64,000 nucleotides of DNA, taken from NCBI GenBank assembly GCA_029260345.1, contig JAJDDK010000001.1, positions 124,001-188,000 of the forward strand. Direction: 5' to 3'. The stretch comes from Phycisphaerales bacterium (GTDB taxonomy: Bacteria > Planctomycetota > Phycisphaerae > Phycisphaerales > UBA1924). Position numbers and translations under genes: made by a program. A model generated the notes under the pieces. That model saw nothing but the letters and a program-made list of their open reading frames with translations, was not told the DNA's origin and did no database searches. Numbering within the stretch: the stretch's first letter is position 1; the number at the start of each line of letters is the position of its first letter. Below are positions 17,033-27,200 of the stretch, piece by piece.

Positions 17033-19098
17033 TTCGATCCCGTCGAAAGTTGACGCCGCAGTTCTTCAATGTGCGCGAGGTCCGAGGGGCGCAGATTCGC
17101 GGAATTCGCTTCCAATTCATCCAGCAGCGCGTCCGCCTCGGCATCACCCACACCGATCAGCGCCTCCGCAAGCGCGAGCTTGGTGAGCGAAATCTCCGGA
17201 TGATCTGCGCCGAGTGTTTCGATCTGCCGCTCCAGAACATCACGGAGCAACTCAGACGCTTCAACGCGTTCACCATTGGCCATCATTGCTGACGCCAGAT
17301 TGATCTCGAGCAGCGCCGTCGATGGATGCATCGGCCCGAGCGACTCAATCGCCCGATCGCGCGCCGATTCAAGCAACACGACGGCATGCTCCGGCCGCCC
17401 GGCTTCGCGCTCAATAACCGCCAGATTGTTCGTCAGCGCCAGCGTTTCCTTGTGCGATGGCCCGTCGCGCTCGATGCGAATCGCCAGCGCTTCCTCGCAC
17501 AACTCCCGCGCGCCTTCAAGGTCGCCCGTGGCGCGGCGCATGACGGCGAGGCCCGTCATCGCTTCAAGTGTGCGCTCATGTTTCGGCCCGAGTGAAGCAC
17601 GAGCCAGATCGAGCGACTCCTGAAACAGATGCATCGCCGCCGGCGGATCGCCCTGAAACCAGCGCAACTTTGCCAATTGATTCGTCGCCTCGATCGCACC
17701 GTCGCTCTCTGACAAACCTGCGGCTCGCGCTTCTTTCAACGATTCCTGCAAAAGTGCATCTGCCTCGTCATACCACCCAAGCGCCATGAACGACACGCCG
17801 ATGGTGCGCGCCACATCACTGTGCGCTGCGGGATCACCTTCAAATCGATCTTCAAGGCGCGTCGACGCTCGGCGCAGCGCATCGACGAGCCGCACGTCTC
17901 GGCCCTGCTCCTCAGGGCTTGGCGCTGCGAGAATCTCATCGAGCAAGAACGCATTGAGCGCCTCGGCCCGATTGCGCGCCCGGTTGGCATCCGCCTCGGC
18001 CCGCGTGGCGCGCACAAAGGCAATCGAAATCATCACAACAGCAACGAGGGTCGTCACACACAACAGTGCGGCCAGCGCCGCGATCGCGCGATGGCGGCCC
18101 ACCCACCGTCGGAAGGTGTACGCCGCGCTCTGCCGGCGGGCCTCGATCGGTTCTCCCGCCAGCCAGCGTGAGAGATCGCGCACAAACTCGCCGGCGCTTT
18201 GGTAGCGGCGCTCCGGCTGCCGCTGCAAACACGTCAAAATGATCGTCTCAAGATCGCGCGGCACATCGGGCGCCTGCCGTCGGGGTGACGTCGGCGCTTC
18301 GTTCAAAATTCGCCGCATGAGCGCGCGCACATCGTCTGTCGAACCAAACGGCATCCCGCCGCGCGTCATCACCTGATGCAGCATGATGCCAATCGCATAC
18401 ACATCGGATCGAACGTCAACGAGTGAGCCATCGCCGGAGAGCTGTTCCGGGCTGGCCCACGCAAGCGAACCGACAAACTCGCCGCTCATCGTCAGAGAGG
18501 GCAGCCCGCCACCAGTCGAAAGGTCATCAAGTCGAGCCAGACCAAAATCCACCACATACGGCTCATCGTTCTGGTCAATGAGAATGTTCGAAGGTTTGAG
18601 ATCGCGATGCAGCACACCATGCAAGTGCGCTTCCTGCACAGCGCCCGCGATCTTGATGAACAGCGCGACCGCGTCCCGCCGCGACATGCGATCGAGCACG
18701 CGAGCCGGATCAAACGGTTTGCCGCGGATCAGCGGCGTCGCAAACCACGCGCCTTCCTCCGATTCCCCCGAATCAAGAATGGGAAGCAGATTCGGATGAT
18801 CCATCCGCTTTTGTGCGGCGATCTCCGCAATCAGCCGCGCCTGATGTCGCCGCGCGAGTGATGCGTGAACGATTTTGATCGCGACGTGCTCTTCCGTCTC
18901 CGCGCGCACTGCTTCGTACACCGCGCCTTGCGAGCCGCGCCCCAAAAGACGCACCAACTGATATCCGGGAATCAAATCCCGGCGCGGCGTGTCCTCCGTT
19001 GCTTTCAAAACACGCGACTCCCGCCACGCGAAGTCAATCAGCATCCGCTCGTGCGGCTCCTGCAATCCCGCGCCTGGTTGTTCTTCGCGGACGGTCAT
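17029..19098 (-). CDS. Membrane-anchored Hanks-type serine/threonine protein kinase with TPR repeats
   Basis: 689 residues. The kinase domain is at about 46-312: glycine loop GRGSQG (53-58), VAIK lysine K75, HRDLKPSN (H164, D166, N171), DFG (184-186) and SPE (216-218), so all catalytic residues are present. One transmembrane helix follows at about 338-362 (AIAALAALLCVTTLVAVVMI). The C-terminal part, from about 430, holds tetratricopeptide repeats of the kinesin-light-chain type (LGPKHERTLEAMTGLAVMRR, LGPMHPSTALLEINLASAM), which would lie outside the membrane. A cognate sigma factor is encoded 56 nt upstream on the same strand; such pairs are common in planctomycetes, and the kinase may control the sigma factor (inference). 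Substrates are unknown. Confidence 0.93.
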   Translation of the reverse strand: MTVREEQPGAGLQEPHERMLIDFAWRESRVLKATEDTPRRDLIPGYQLVRLLGRGSQGAVYEAVRAETEEHVAIKIVHASLARRHQARLIAEIAAQKRMDHPNLLPILDSGESEEGAWFATPLIRGKPFDPARVLDRMSRRDAVALFIKIAGAVQEAHLHGVLHRDLKPSNILIDQNDEPYVVDFGLARLDDLSTGGGLPSLTMSGEFVGSLAWASPEQLSGDGSLVDVRSDVYAIGIMLHQVMTRGGMPFGSTDDVRALMRRILNEAPTSPRRQAPDVPRDLETIILTCLQRQPERRYQSAGEFVRDLSRWLAGEPIEARRQSAAYTFRRWVGRHRAIAALAALLCVTTLVAVVMISIAFVRATRAEADANRARNRAEALNAFLLDEILAAPSPEEQGRDVRLVDALRRASTRLEDRFEGDPAAHSDVARTIGVSFMALGWYDEADALLQESLKEARAAGLSESDGAIEATNQLAKLRWFQGDPPAAMHLFQESLDLARASLGPKHERTLEAMTGLAVMRRATGDLEGARELCEEALAIRIERDGPSHKETLALTNNLAVIEREAGRPEHAVVLLESARDRAIESLGPMHPSTALLEINLASAMMANGERVEASELLRDVLERQIETLGADHPEISLTKLALAEALIGVGDAEADALLDELEANSANLRPSDLAHIEELRRQLSTGSN

Positions 19099-19154
19099 GT
19101 CAAGAAGTCCTGTGCCATGTCATCCTCAACGGCAACGGTGAAACCGACTCACGC

Positions 19155-19763
19155 CTAAACCAGCGCGCCGGGTGAAGATCCTAAATGTTCGCGCAGTTTG
19201 AAGAGGGCGCGACGGCGAAGCATGTACATCGCACCCACCGTGCCTCCCAGCTCCCCTGCCACCTGCTCCGCCGGCCGCTGCATGAGGTCAAACTCGCGAA
19301 TCACGGTCCGGTAGTGCGGCGGAAGTTCCGCGATCCCGCGATGAAGACGTTCTACAGACTCCTTGAGCCGCGCCTGCTGACTCGCGGAGGAATCTTCGAT
19401 TCCGAGCGTTTCTATCAGAGCAACGGCGGATTCATCACCAGTGCGGCCGGTCAGCGCCGTCCGTCCGCCGCCCCGCTTTTGCGCAGAAAGCCATGCGATC
19501 GCATCGCGCAGCACATTGGTCGCAATCGTCGAAAGCCACGCGCCAAACGCCCCTTCGCCGCGCGGCTCGAACTGTTCTATATGAAGGAACGCCTCGAGAT
19601 ACGCCTGCTGCATCACGTCGTCGCTCGACAGCACGCCGGACCACTTCGCCGGAATCGACAGCCGCGCTCGAATGATCGGACCATGCATTTCGAGAAGCTG
19701 GGCAAGCGCGGCCTCATCGCCTTCCTGAGCGCGTCGGGTCAACTCCAAATCTGTCTCACGCAT
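19155..19763 (-). CDS. ECF-type RNA polymerase sigma factor linked to a protein kinase
   Basis: 202 residues. Region 2 is around residues 45-92 (SSDDVMQQAYLEAFLHIEQF, then GAFGAWLSTIATNVLRDAIA), including the core-binding and -10-recognition helices. Region 4 is at about 142-195 (LPPHYRTVIREFDLMQRPAE, then a helix-turn-helix ending LRRRALFKLREHL). No sigma-3 region is present, so it belongs to the extracytoplasmic-function group. No anti-sigma gene is adjacent; the kinase-TPR gene downstream is the likely partner. It is divergent from the first of three tandem secreted-protein genes, across a 187-nt gap, which may be its target (inference). Confidence 0.9.
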   Translation of the reverse strand: MRETDLELTRRAQEGDEAALAQLLEMHGPIIRARLSIPAKWSGVLSSDDVMQQAYLEAFLHIEQFEPRGEGAFGAWLSTIATNVLRDAIAWLSAQKRGGGRTALTGRTGDESAVALIETLGIEDSSASQQARLKESVERLHRGIAELPPHYRTVIREFDLMQRPAEQVAGELGGTVGAMYMLRRRALFKLREHLGSSPGALV

Positions 19764-19950
19764 AGGGCGTTCCTGAGGGGCGAGTGTGCGAAAAAAAGCA
19801 CTTCAATGCCCAGCATACGTCCAAGCGCCACATTCCGAGCACAACATTCGAAGTGAGCGTGAGGATGCCGCTCCTCTGCCGTTATGAACGTGGAGGGAGA
19901 CGGGGCGCCCTCGGCCAATTCGCAAGCGCCGATCGCGGCGGGAGTTTCCG

Positions 19951-22900
19951 ATGTTCACACGTTCAGTCGTTCTCACGCTCACTTCCATGTTGACCGCTGC
20001 GGCTTTCGCGAACCCCATTGAAGAGGACCAGGAATCAGACATTCCGCAGCCACTCATGGCCGGGTCCGGGATCGGCGTCCCGCGGGCGAGCGGGATGCCC
20101 ATCCCGTCTGGCGTGATGCACATGCTGACGCCAGAGGAAATGATTGCCGCTCTCACGAAGAAGAGTGAAATAGATCTTCGAGTGTCGCCGCACCTCGTGG
20201 AGCCGCGCATGACGTTGGCGCCATCAAGTGTCCTGACCATCGATCGGCGGCGTGAAGGCGCTGGCGTGTTCTACCGTGATGACTATTCGACGTATCAACT
20301 CACGAATTACTCAAATCCGCCTTCGTCTTTCAATCCATTCGAAGGTCAGACAAATATCTTTGGTTTCAACATGTCTGCCGATCCCTGGGTTGGCGTCGCC
20401 AACGACGCCGTCATGATGACCGTGCCGCCCGGTGAGGCTGGCGGCATCCCTCCGGTGGGCGTGCTGAATTCGACAGGCCGCGCACCTGGAGAGTACCTCG
20501 CGCTGGCGCGAGCCAGCGGCCAGGACTCAATCACCACCTCCTTCGCGCTGGGCATGACGTATCGCTACGACACGCTGACAACCTCGCCGGCACAGCCGAT
20601 CATTTTGACGGACGATTGGTACCTGCAATCCGCGGAAACGAATCAATGGTGGCAACCTACGAGTTTTGTCGAGGGATGCGTCATGGATCGCGTCTTCTTC
20701 GGCGGGACAGATCTCGGTGGAACGATTAGCTTTTTCGAAAATGAAGCCAACATCCTTGATCGATTTGTCTCGCTGGGAGTCTTGGAGGGGAATTTCTCAA
20801 TCGGGCAGTTCTATTCGGCGCCGCGCGACCCGAATCTGCCGTTCCCTGTGCAAGAGTGGTTTCAACTCTCGCACACACTCTCGATCAGCGACTCAGGCCG
20901 CGTTGGGCGTGGCGTGTGGATTAAGACACCGGACTCCATCGCGAACGGCTTTCTTGATCCGCGCATGGCCGATGGCGACATCGTCCCGAGCGACATGGAT
21001 CCAACCGGTTGGGTCAACATCCATCCCGGCCTGGAAGACGATCCGAAAACACCAATGCGCGAGGGAATCGGTGTTGCGACAAACATCGCAGGACAACGTC
21101 CGCCGACGAACGGCTACCTCGGTCTGACTTCGCTCCTCGCCATGATCACCGTTTCAGGCAATCAGTTTGGCGAAGGCCTTGACCCGATCAGCGAACCGAG
21201 CTTCCAACCAAGTGACGCCTTCATCGACAACACCACCATCATCGGAGCGCCATACGCGCGCAATTATCTGGCGCCGGATCATGTGATTCCGCTCATTGAA
21301 GACTTTGATGAGTATCCGTTGAATCAAGTGCTTCGCTTGTCTTCGGACTGGTGGGCCGACTCCCTAGTCAACAATACGCTCGTCACGACAGCGTCCGGCG
21401 GCGCCGGCGCCTCGCTTGCGCAATCTCATTTGATGGGCGACGACATTCCGATCGGTGGGAACTGGTTCGACCCGCGGCTCGAAGGGCTGCGCACGCGCCC
21501 AGTGGTCGGCGACCCGCTCGTCATGACAGCGCGCCTGCGCTTTGACCCGTCAGGCGATGGCATGACGCGGCAGCTTCACGTCATTCCGGCTGGCTCCATT
21601 CTTTTTGGCGCCGTCGATCCTTCGGCGCCTGAGCCAACAGCCGATGGCATGATCTGGATCCGCCAGCTGAATCCGGACTTTGATCGCGGCGAAGAATGGC
21701 AAGATCACTTGATGCAAGGGCATTGGCCGCCAGCGGAAATGTGGGCGAAACCACCAGCGGATGCGCCATTGAACACTCGGTACGTGCGCGTTCCAACCGG
21801 AGTTGCCTATCCGGTCAATCAGTTCTTCGAGTTGCGCATTGAGATTGAACCTGATCCCGTCTCAGCAACGGCGCCGCCGATCATGCACATCTACATCGAC
21901 GATGTCGAGCTCTTCCCACATGGCAATTCTTCTTCAAACTTCATCGCCGATGGCATGTCGCCATATCGCATCGGCTTGTACCCCGTGGCCCAGGACAAAT
22001 TCAACACTGACGTGCTCTACATCGATGACATCGTGGTGGACGCGCCGCTTCGAACGACGGTCGACGCACCCGAATTTGAAATTCCTTACGTCGAGACGTT
22101 TTCGTCCTACATCCCACATGAAACCATCGACGGATATGGCGACACGCCGTTCTTGTCGCTGGGTAGCCTGCCCGACAATCCTCCATCTCAAGGAAGGCGC
22201 ATGCTGACGGTCATTGCGGACCCCAGCGCCGTGCCGGCCAACGGTGAACTGGTCTGCCGATACATGGTGGAAACGACGTTTCTCGATTCCAGCCTCTTTG
22301 CCTTTGGTGATGTCGTCGCCATCAGCCATGATGATTTACCCGCCCCATTCAATACATTTGAAGAAAACAATCTCGATTGTCCCGGCGCCATGAGCGCCGA
22401 CACGCCGTTCGTCATTCGCGCGGCGCCAAATACGCCGCGACTCGAAACCGGCCGCTGGGCGCTGGTCGACCAAAACCCGACGCCCTTCACCGAAAAGAGC
22501 GGCGACCTCGTCGGCTATCGCTACGACACATTCAATGAGCCGCGCTGGAGCGTGGTGGACGCTGACTCAACCGTCATCCGGCCTCTTTCGGAAGCGCTCG
22601 GGACCGAAGGCCCCTCAGACGATCAAGTCGTCGAGATTCGCAATCTCTTCGGCGTCGACGGTTCCTCTGCCAACTATCCGATGTTCACCGCATTTACATC
22701 GATTCTCCCCGCCGCCAAGGCCACGCCGCCGCACAATTTCGCCAACCCGGAAAGCACGGCGCACCTCTCGTTCGACCTATATGTCGAATCCGTCGATCAA
22801 CTCGGCGCACCGACTGATGTGCTCCCGCCGCGCGCACGTCTTAGTGTTCCACTGATGGGCGTCGGCGGCAATAGCGGTCGCCTGACGACCATCATGTTCG

Positions 22901-24123
22901 GCGGACCCCACGTAAATGAGCATGACGCATTCACGAATACCAATTCTCCGGTGAGCGTGTTGGCGCCAGATGTAATCTCGTACACCGTCCCCAGCGGCCT
23001 CACGAACCCCAACGTCAAGTTTGAATCAACCGGAATTTCACTCTTGACCGGCGGCGCCGGACTCGATGGCTCAATCACCGGGCCGCTTGTGAATCGATGG
23101 ATCCGAGTGTCTGCCAGCGTAAACAAGGACAGCGAATGGAGCATCACGATTGACGAAGACCGCGATGGGCCGCTCGCGCCCGTGACCATCGCGACAGGCG
23201 TCGCCATCGACAAGGGAGTGCCGTTCGACAACGAGCTCGATCTCAATACGACAGGGTTCGATGGCTTTCTTGTGAATTCCGGATGGGACACGGGCTCCGG
23301 CGGCGAGCCGCTGCCGCGCACCGCGCGCATCGTGACGTTGCCGGGTGAAGAAGCCGCAATCGCACCATCAAATGCCGATCCATTTGCGGATTACTGCTTC
23401 TATCAGATTCTCATTGAGTACTTCATTGATGATGAAAATCCGCCGCTGATCGCGGAGCCTGATGAAAGCTCGGGCGAAATTATCGAAGTTCGCCCACTCG
23501 AAATGTTTCCGGATGTGATCGCCGTCCTGAATCGTCACGTCGATGGCGCCGGCCAAGTCTTCGGCCCAAGAATTCATGAACGCTGTCCATACGATCTGGC
23601 GGCGGGCTTGAACCAATTCAGGATTATTGATTCACGTTCTGGTGTAACCCGTTACGAAGGCAGATGGACGCTTCACCAAAACACACCAACTCTTGCTTTT
23701 CATTCCCCCAAGCCCGCCGGCGGTATAGCTCACGTCAACGGCCCCGCGCAAGATCCACCCATCGCGTACAACGATCCGGCGCTTGCGCCGCCGGACTATC
23801 CGGCATTTCCTGAAGCGCGCCCGATCCTTCTCGCCACCTGGGCCGACGACGAATACAACGGCTGGGACCCCATGCCGCCCGTGTACCCGCAGCAGCGCTG
23901 GCTTATCGACAACGTGCGGCTCGAAGAAGTTCAACTCTCACCCCCCTGCCCGGATCTCGCCGGTGATAACGGTGTGGTCAACGGCGCTGACCTTGCGCAA
24001 CTTCTTGCCGCGTGGGGAACGGTGATCGGCGAATCCAATTCAGATCTCAACGGTGACGGAATCGTCAATGGGTCTGATCTTGCAACCCTTCTCGCCAACT
24101 GGGGACCGTGCAACGAACCGTAG
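19951..24123 (+). CDS. Large secreted protein with C-terminal dockerin-like tail, tandem paralog 1
   Basis: 1,390 residues. A signal peptide (1-20, cleavage after AFA) is followed by a conserved segment GVPRASGMPIPSGVMHMLT also found in paralog 2. Three blocks begin with a similar aromatic Asp/Tyr motif: DDYSTYQLTNYSNPPSSF (about residue 110), EDFDEYPLNQVL (about 450) and VETFSSYIPHETIDGYGDTP (about 710). Such motifs often start concanavalin-like or LamG-type modules in planctomycete proteins, but no fold is proven here. The last 58 residues contain two loop-helix repeats, DLAGDNGVVNGADLAQLLAA and DLNGDGIVNGSDLATLLANW, bracketed by Cys residues, resembling a type I dockerin. A GGGAG precedes the ATG. 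Probable role: an exported surface or matrix protein (inference). Confidence 0.85.
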   Translation: MFTRSVVLTLTSMLTAAAFANPIEEDQESDIPQPLMAGSGIGVPRASGMPIPSGVMHMLTPEEMIAALTKKSEIDLRVSPHLVEPRMTLAPSSVLTIDRRREGAGVFYRDDYSTYQLTNYSNPPSSFNPFEGQTNIFGFNMSADPWVGVANDAVMMTVPPGEAGGIPPVGVLNSTGRAPGEYLALARASGQDSITTSFALGMTYRYDTLTTSPAQPIILTDDWYLQSAETNQWWQPTSFVEGCVMDRVFFGGTDLGGTISFFENEANILDRFVSLGVLEGNFSIGQFYSAPRDPNLPFPVQEWFQLSHTLSISDSGRVGRGVWIKTPDSIANGFLDPRMADGDIVPSDMDPTGWVNIHPGLEDDPKTPMREGIGVATNIAGQRPPTNGYLGLTSLLAMITVSGNQFGEGLDPISEPSFQPSDAFIDNTTIIGAPYARNYLAPDHVIPLIEDFDEYPLNQVLRLSSDWWADSLVNNTLVTTASGGAGASLAQSHLMGDDIPIGGNWFDPRLEGLRTRPVVGDPLVMTARLRFDPSGDGMTRQLHVIPAGSILFGAVDPSAPEPTADGMIWIRQLNPDFDRGEEWQDHLMQGHWPPAEMWAKPPADAPLNTRYVRVPTGVAYPVNQFFELRIEIEPDPVSATAPPIMHIYIDDVELFPHGNSSSNFIADGMSPYRIGLYPVAQDKFNTDVLYIDDIVVDAPLRTTVDAPEFEIPYVETFSSYIPHETIDGYGDTPFLSLGSLPDNPPSQGRRMLTVIADPSAVPANGELVCRYMVETTFLDSSLFAFGDVVAISHDDLPAPFNTFEENNLDCPGAMSADTPFVIRAAPNTPRLETGRWALVDQNPTPFTEKSGDLVGYRYDTFNEPRWSVVDADSTVIRPLSEALGTEGPSDDQVVEIRNLFGVDGSSANYPMFTAFTSILPAAKATPPHNFANPESTAHLSFDLYVESVDQLGAPTDVLPPRARLSVPLMGVGGNSGRLTTIMFGGPHVNEHDAFTNTNSPVSVLAPDVISYTVPSGLTNPNVKFESTGISLLTGGAGLDGSITGPLVNRWIRVSASVNKDSEWSITIDEDRDGPLAPVTIATGVAIDKGVPFDNELDLNTTGFDGFLVNSGWDTGSGGEPLPRTARIVTLPGEEAAIAPSNADPFADYCFYQILIEYFIDDENPPLIAEPDESSGEIIEVRPLEMFPDVIAVLNRHVDGAGQVFGPRIHERCPYDLAAGLNQFRIIDSRSGVTRYEGRWTLHQNTPTLAFHSPKPAGGIAHVNGPAQDPPIAYNDPALAPPDYPAFPEARPILLATWADDEYNGWDPMPPVYPQQRWLIDNVRLEEVQLSPPCPDLAGDNGVVNGADLAQLLAAWGTVIGESNSDLNGDGIVNGSDLATLLANWGPCNEP
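23830..24110 (+). repeat. Conserved 3' block of the tandem paralogs, copy 1
   Basis: About 280 nt that encode LATWADDEYNGWDPMPPVYP, QQRWLIDNVRLEE and the dockerin-like tail. This block is much more alike between the three genes than the rest of their sequence. Confidence 0.75.
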
Positions 24124-24140
24124 AGAGTTTCTCCTTCATG

Positions 24141-24167
24141 TCCGCACCATGAAGTGCGGATGATTTT
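24141..24167 (+). terminator. Hairpin with T-rich tail between paralogs 1 and 2
   Basis: TCCGCAC and GTGCGGA form a perfect 7-bp stem with a 6-nt loop (24,141-24,160), followed by TGATTTTC. An alternative stem TTCATG/CATGAA (24,135-24,153) competes with it. The T-tract is short, so termination may be weak. Confidence 0.5.
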
Positions 24168-24229
24168 CAGTGTCTTCGCAACGTGCGACGTCTCGTCGCA
24201 GAACAACGCCCAGTGCACCGGAGCACGCC

Positions 24230-27200
24230 ATGCGATTGCGCCTTTCCACACTCGTCATCAGTTCCTTTGTCAGCGCTGCGGCATTCGCAAACCCCGTCGA
24301 GGAGGAAAAGCCCAAAGCGTCTCCACCGATGAAGCCGGGGATGGGCGTGGGCGTGCCCCGGGCCAGCGGGATGCCGGAGCCGGTCGGTGTCATGCATGAA
24401 CTGACCGACAAAGAAATGATGGAGGAGATGATCAAGCGCGGCGAGATGGACGCGCGACTCTCCCCGCACCCGCTTGAGCCGCGCATCACCTTGGCGCCGT
24501 CGGGTGTTTTCACGATTGATCGGCGGCGCGAAGGCCTCGGCTTGTACGTGCGCGATGACTATTCAACGTATCAACTCACGAATTATTCAAATCCACCGTC
24601 GTCTTTCGTACCCTTGCATGGTCAGGTCAACATTCTCGGCAGGAACTTTTCCGCTGACCCATGGATCGGTGTTGCGACGGATGCGGTGATGATGACCGTG
24701 CCGCCCGGCGCGCCGGGCGGTGTTCCACCAACTGGATTGCTGGGCTCAACAGGCGAACGGCCAGGGACATATGTCGCGCTTGCGCGTGCAAGCGGGCAAG
24801 ACTCGGTCACCACTGCATTCGCCTTGGCAATGAACTACGTGTTTGACGGTCGTGTGCCAACGGCTGACCAGTCGTTGAGCTATACCGACGATTGGTATTT
24901 GATCTCGATCGAAACGTCGCAGTGGTGGCAACCGACGAGTTTCGTCGAAGGCTGCATCATGCAGCGCGTTTTCTTCGGCGGCACCAGCCTTGGCGGCATA
25001 CTCGACATGATTGCCAACGAGGATGAAGTGCTTGATCGATTTGCGTCGCTCGGCGTGCTAGCCGGCAATCCGTCTATCGGCGCCTTCTTTGCGCCTCCGG
25101 ATGATCCCCTGGTCGACGTGCCCGTGGGCGAGTGGTTTCAACTCTCCGCGACGATGTCGCTCAGTGCGTCGGGCATGCTTGGGCAAGGCTTGTGGTTCAA
25201 GTCGCAGAGCACCGTTGCTGATGGAATTCTTGATCCGCGCATGGCAAAAGGCGACCTCACGCCCAGCGACTTTGATCCCGTCGGCTGGGTGAACCTCTAT
25301 CCGGGCTTTGAGGATGATCCAAAGACCATTGAGCGCGAAGGCGTCGGTCTTGCGAGGACCCCGACAGGCCAACTTGCGCCAAGAACAGGACCATTCGATC
25401 TCGCGCCTCCGCTGGCGGTCATCAGCCTGAGCGGAACGCAATACGGCGAAGGCCTGGACCCCACCAACACACCCGACTTCCAGCCCGAAGATGCGTTCAT
25501 CGACAATACGACCATCATTGGTGAGGAATACATCCGACCTAATCTTGTGCCGGACTTGCTGGCGCCGTTCTTTGACGACTTTGAGCTGTACACACCAAAT
25601 CAGCCAATGCGCTTGCAGACGGAGTTTTGGAATCAGGGCTATGGCACGACCGGCATCGTTGTCCCTTCAGTTGTTGGGTCCGGCCAGGCGCTCGCGCAAT
25701 CTCACAACTCCGGGTCGGACCTGCTTGAGACCATTAGCAACACGCGCGTTGAGTTTCCCTGGCTGCGAACGCGAGGCGCCGCGGGCGATCCTGCAACGGT
25801 GTCGATGTCGCTCCAAATCAATCCTTCCGCAAATGGTGTCTCACGCGCCGTCTCGCTCTTGAACCTGGCTGGTGACGCCACCTTCATCAATCTCGCCAGC
25901 ACGATTGGTTCCGTCGTCTTTGGCGCCGCCGACCCTTCAGACCCAACGTCAAACGGCGATGGACAAATCTGGGTCGTGCAGCCAAATTCGAGCTTTGATC
26001 CGAATCAGGAATGGCACGATTATCTGGTGCGGCAGAACTGGGCGCCGTCAGACTTATGGCTCAATCCTCCGCCCAATTCGCCGCTCAACACAAGCACGAC
26101 GCTTGTGCCGACGGGTGTGAAATTCCCAACACACGTCCCGTTCGAGTTTCGCGCCGAGATTGAACCCGATGCCAATGATCCTGAAGCGGCGCCCATTCTG
26201 AGAGTGTTTATCGATGACGCCGAGCTGCATCCGAACGGCAATCCGGCGGAGCACTTCCGCGCGAGCGGCCTCTCCATCACCAATGTGAGCATTTTGGGAT
26301 CAGCCTCGAAAGCGGGCGACACGAGTTCAATGCTCATCGATGATTTCCTGCATGACTCACCGCTGCGGCCTATCGCGACGGGCCCAGCATTCGCATTGCC
26401 GTATGCGGACGACTTCAGCGGTTATTTGTCGCGTGAAACGATTCATGATCAGGGCGACACGCCATTTCTTTCGCTTGACAGTGTGCCTGATTATCAATCC
26501 GGGGATACCAGCCGCAGTCTTACGTTGATTCAAGACATGAGCGCCATACCAGACGAGGGTGAACTTGTCTGTCGATATCTCGTCGATGACGTGTTTCTTG
26601 ACGCGGGGATTTTCACAATCGGCGACGTCGTTGCGATCAGCTTCGAGGATCTACCGACGCCGTATGACACTTTCACCATCCAGAACCTGGACTGCCCTGG
26701 CGCCAACGGATCCGTTCAATATGTCGTGCGATCGGCGCCCAATCAGCCGCGACTTGAAACCGGAGACTGGACGATCATTGACCTTGATCCGGCGCCCTTC
26801 GATTCCAACCTGGGAGACGTCACCGGCTTCCGATTCGACTATTTCAATGAACCGCGCTGGCGCCTCGCCGAGCCAAATGCCGCCGCGATAGTGCGCACGC
26901 ATGCCGATGCTTTGTCACAAGAAGGCGGCGAAAGCGACCACCTTCTTGAAGTGCGTGTTCTCTCGCATGATACGGGGGCTTTCTCTGATGAATTTCCGAT
27001 GTTTACGACGCTGACGTCGATTCTCCCGGCAGCAGAGGCGCGCCCGGCGCACAGTTTCCCTGATCCGGAATCAACGGCGCATCTGTCGTTTGACCTGTAC
27101 ATCGAATCCTTTAACGAATTCGGCCAGCCCGATGATTCGCTTGCTCCACGTTCGCGTTTCAGTGTCCCCTTGATGGGTGTGGGCGGCCGCGCGGGTCGCA

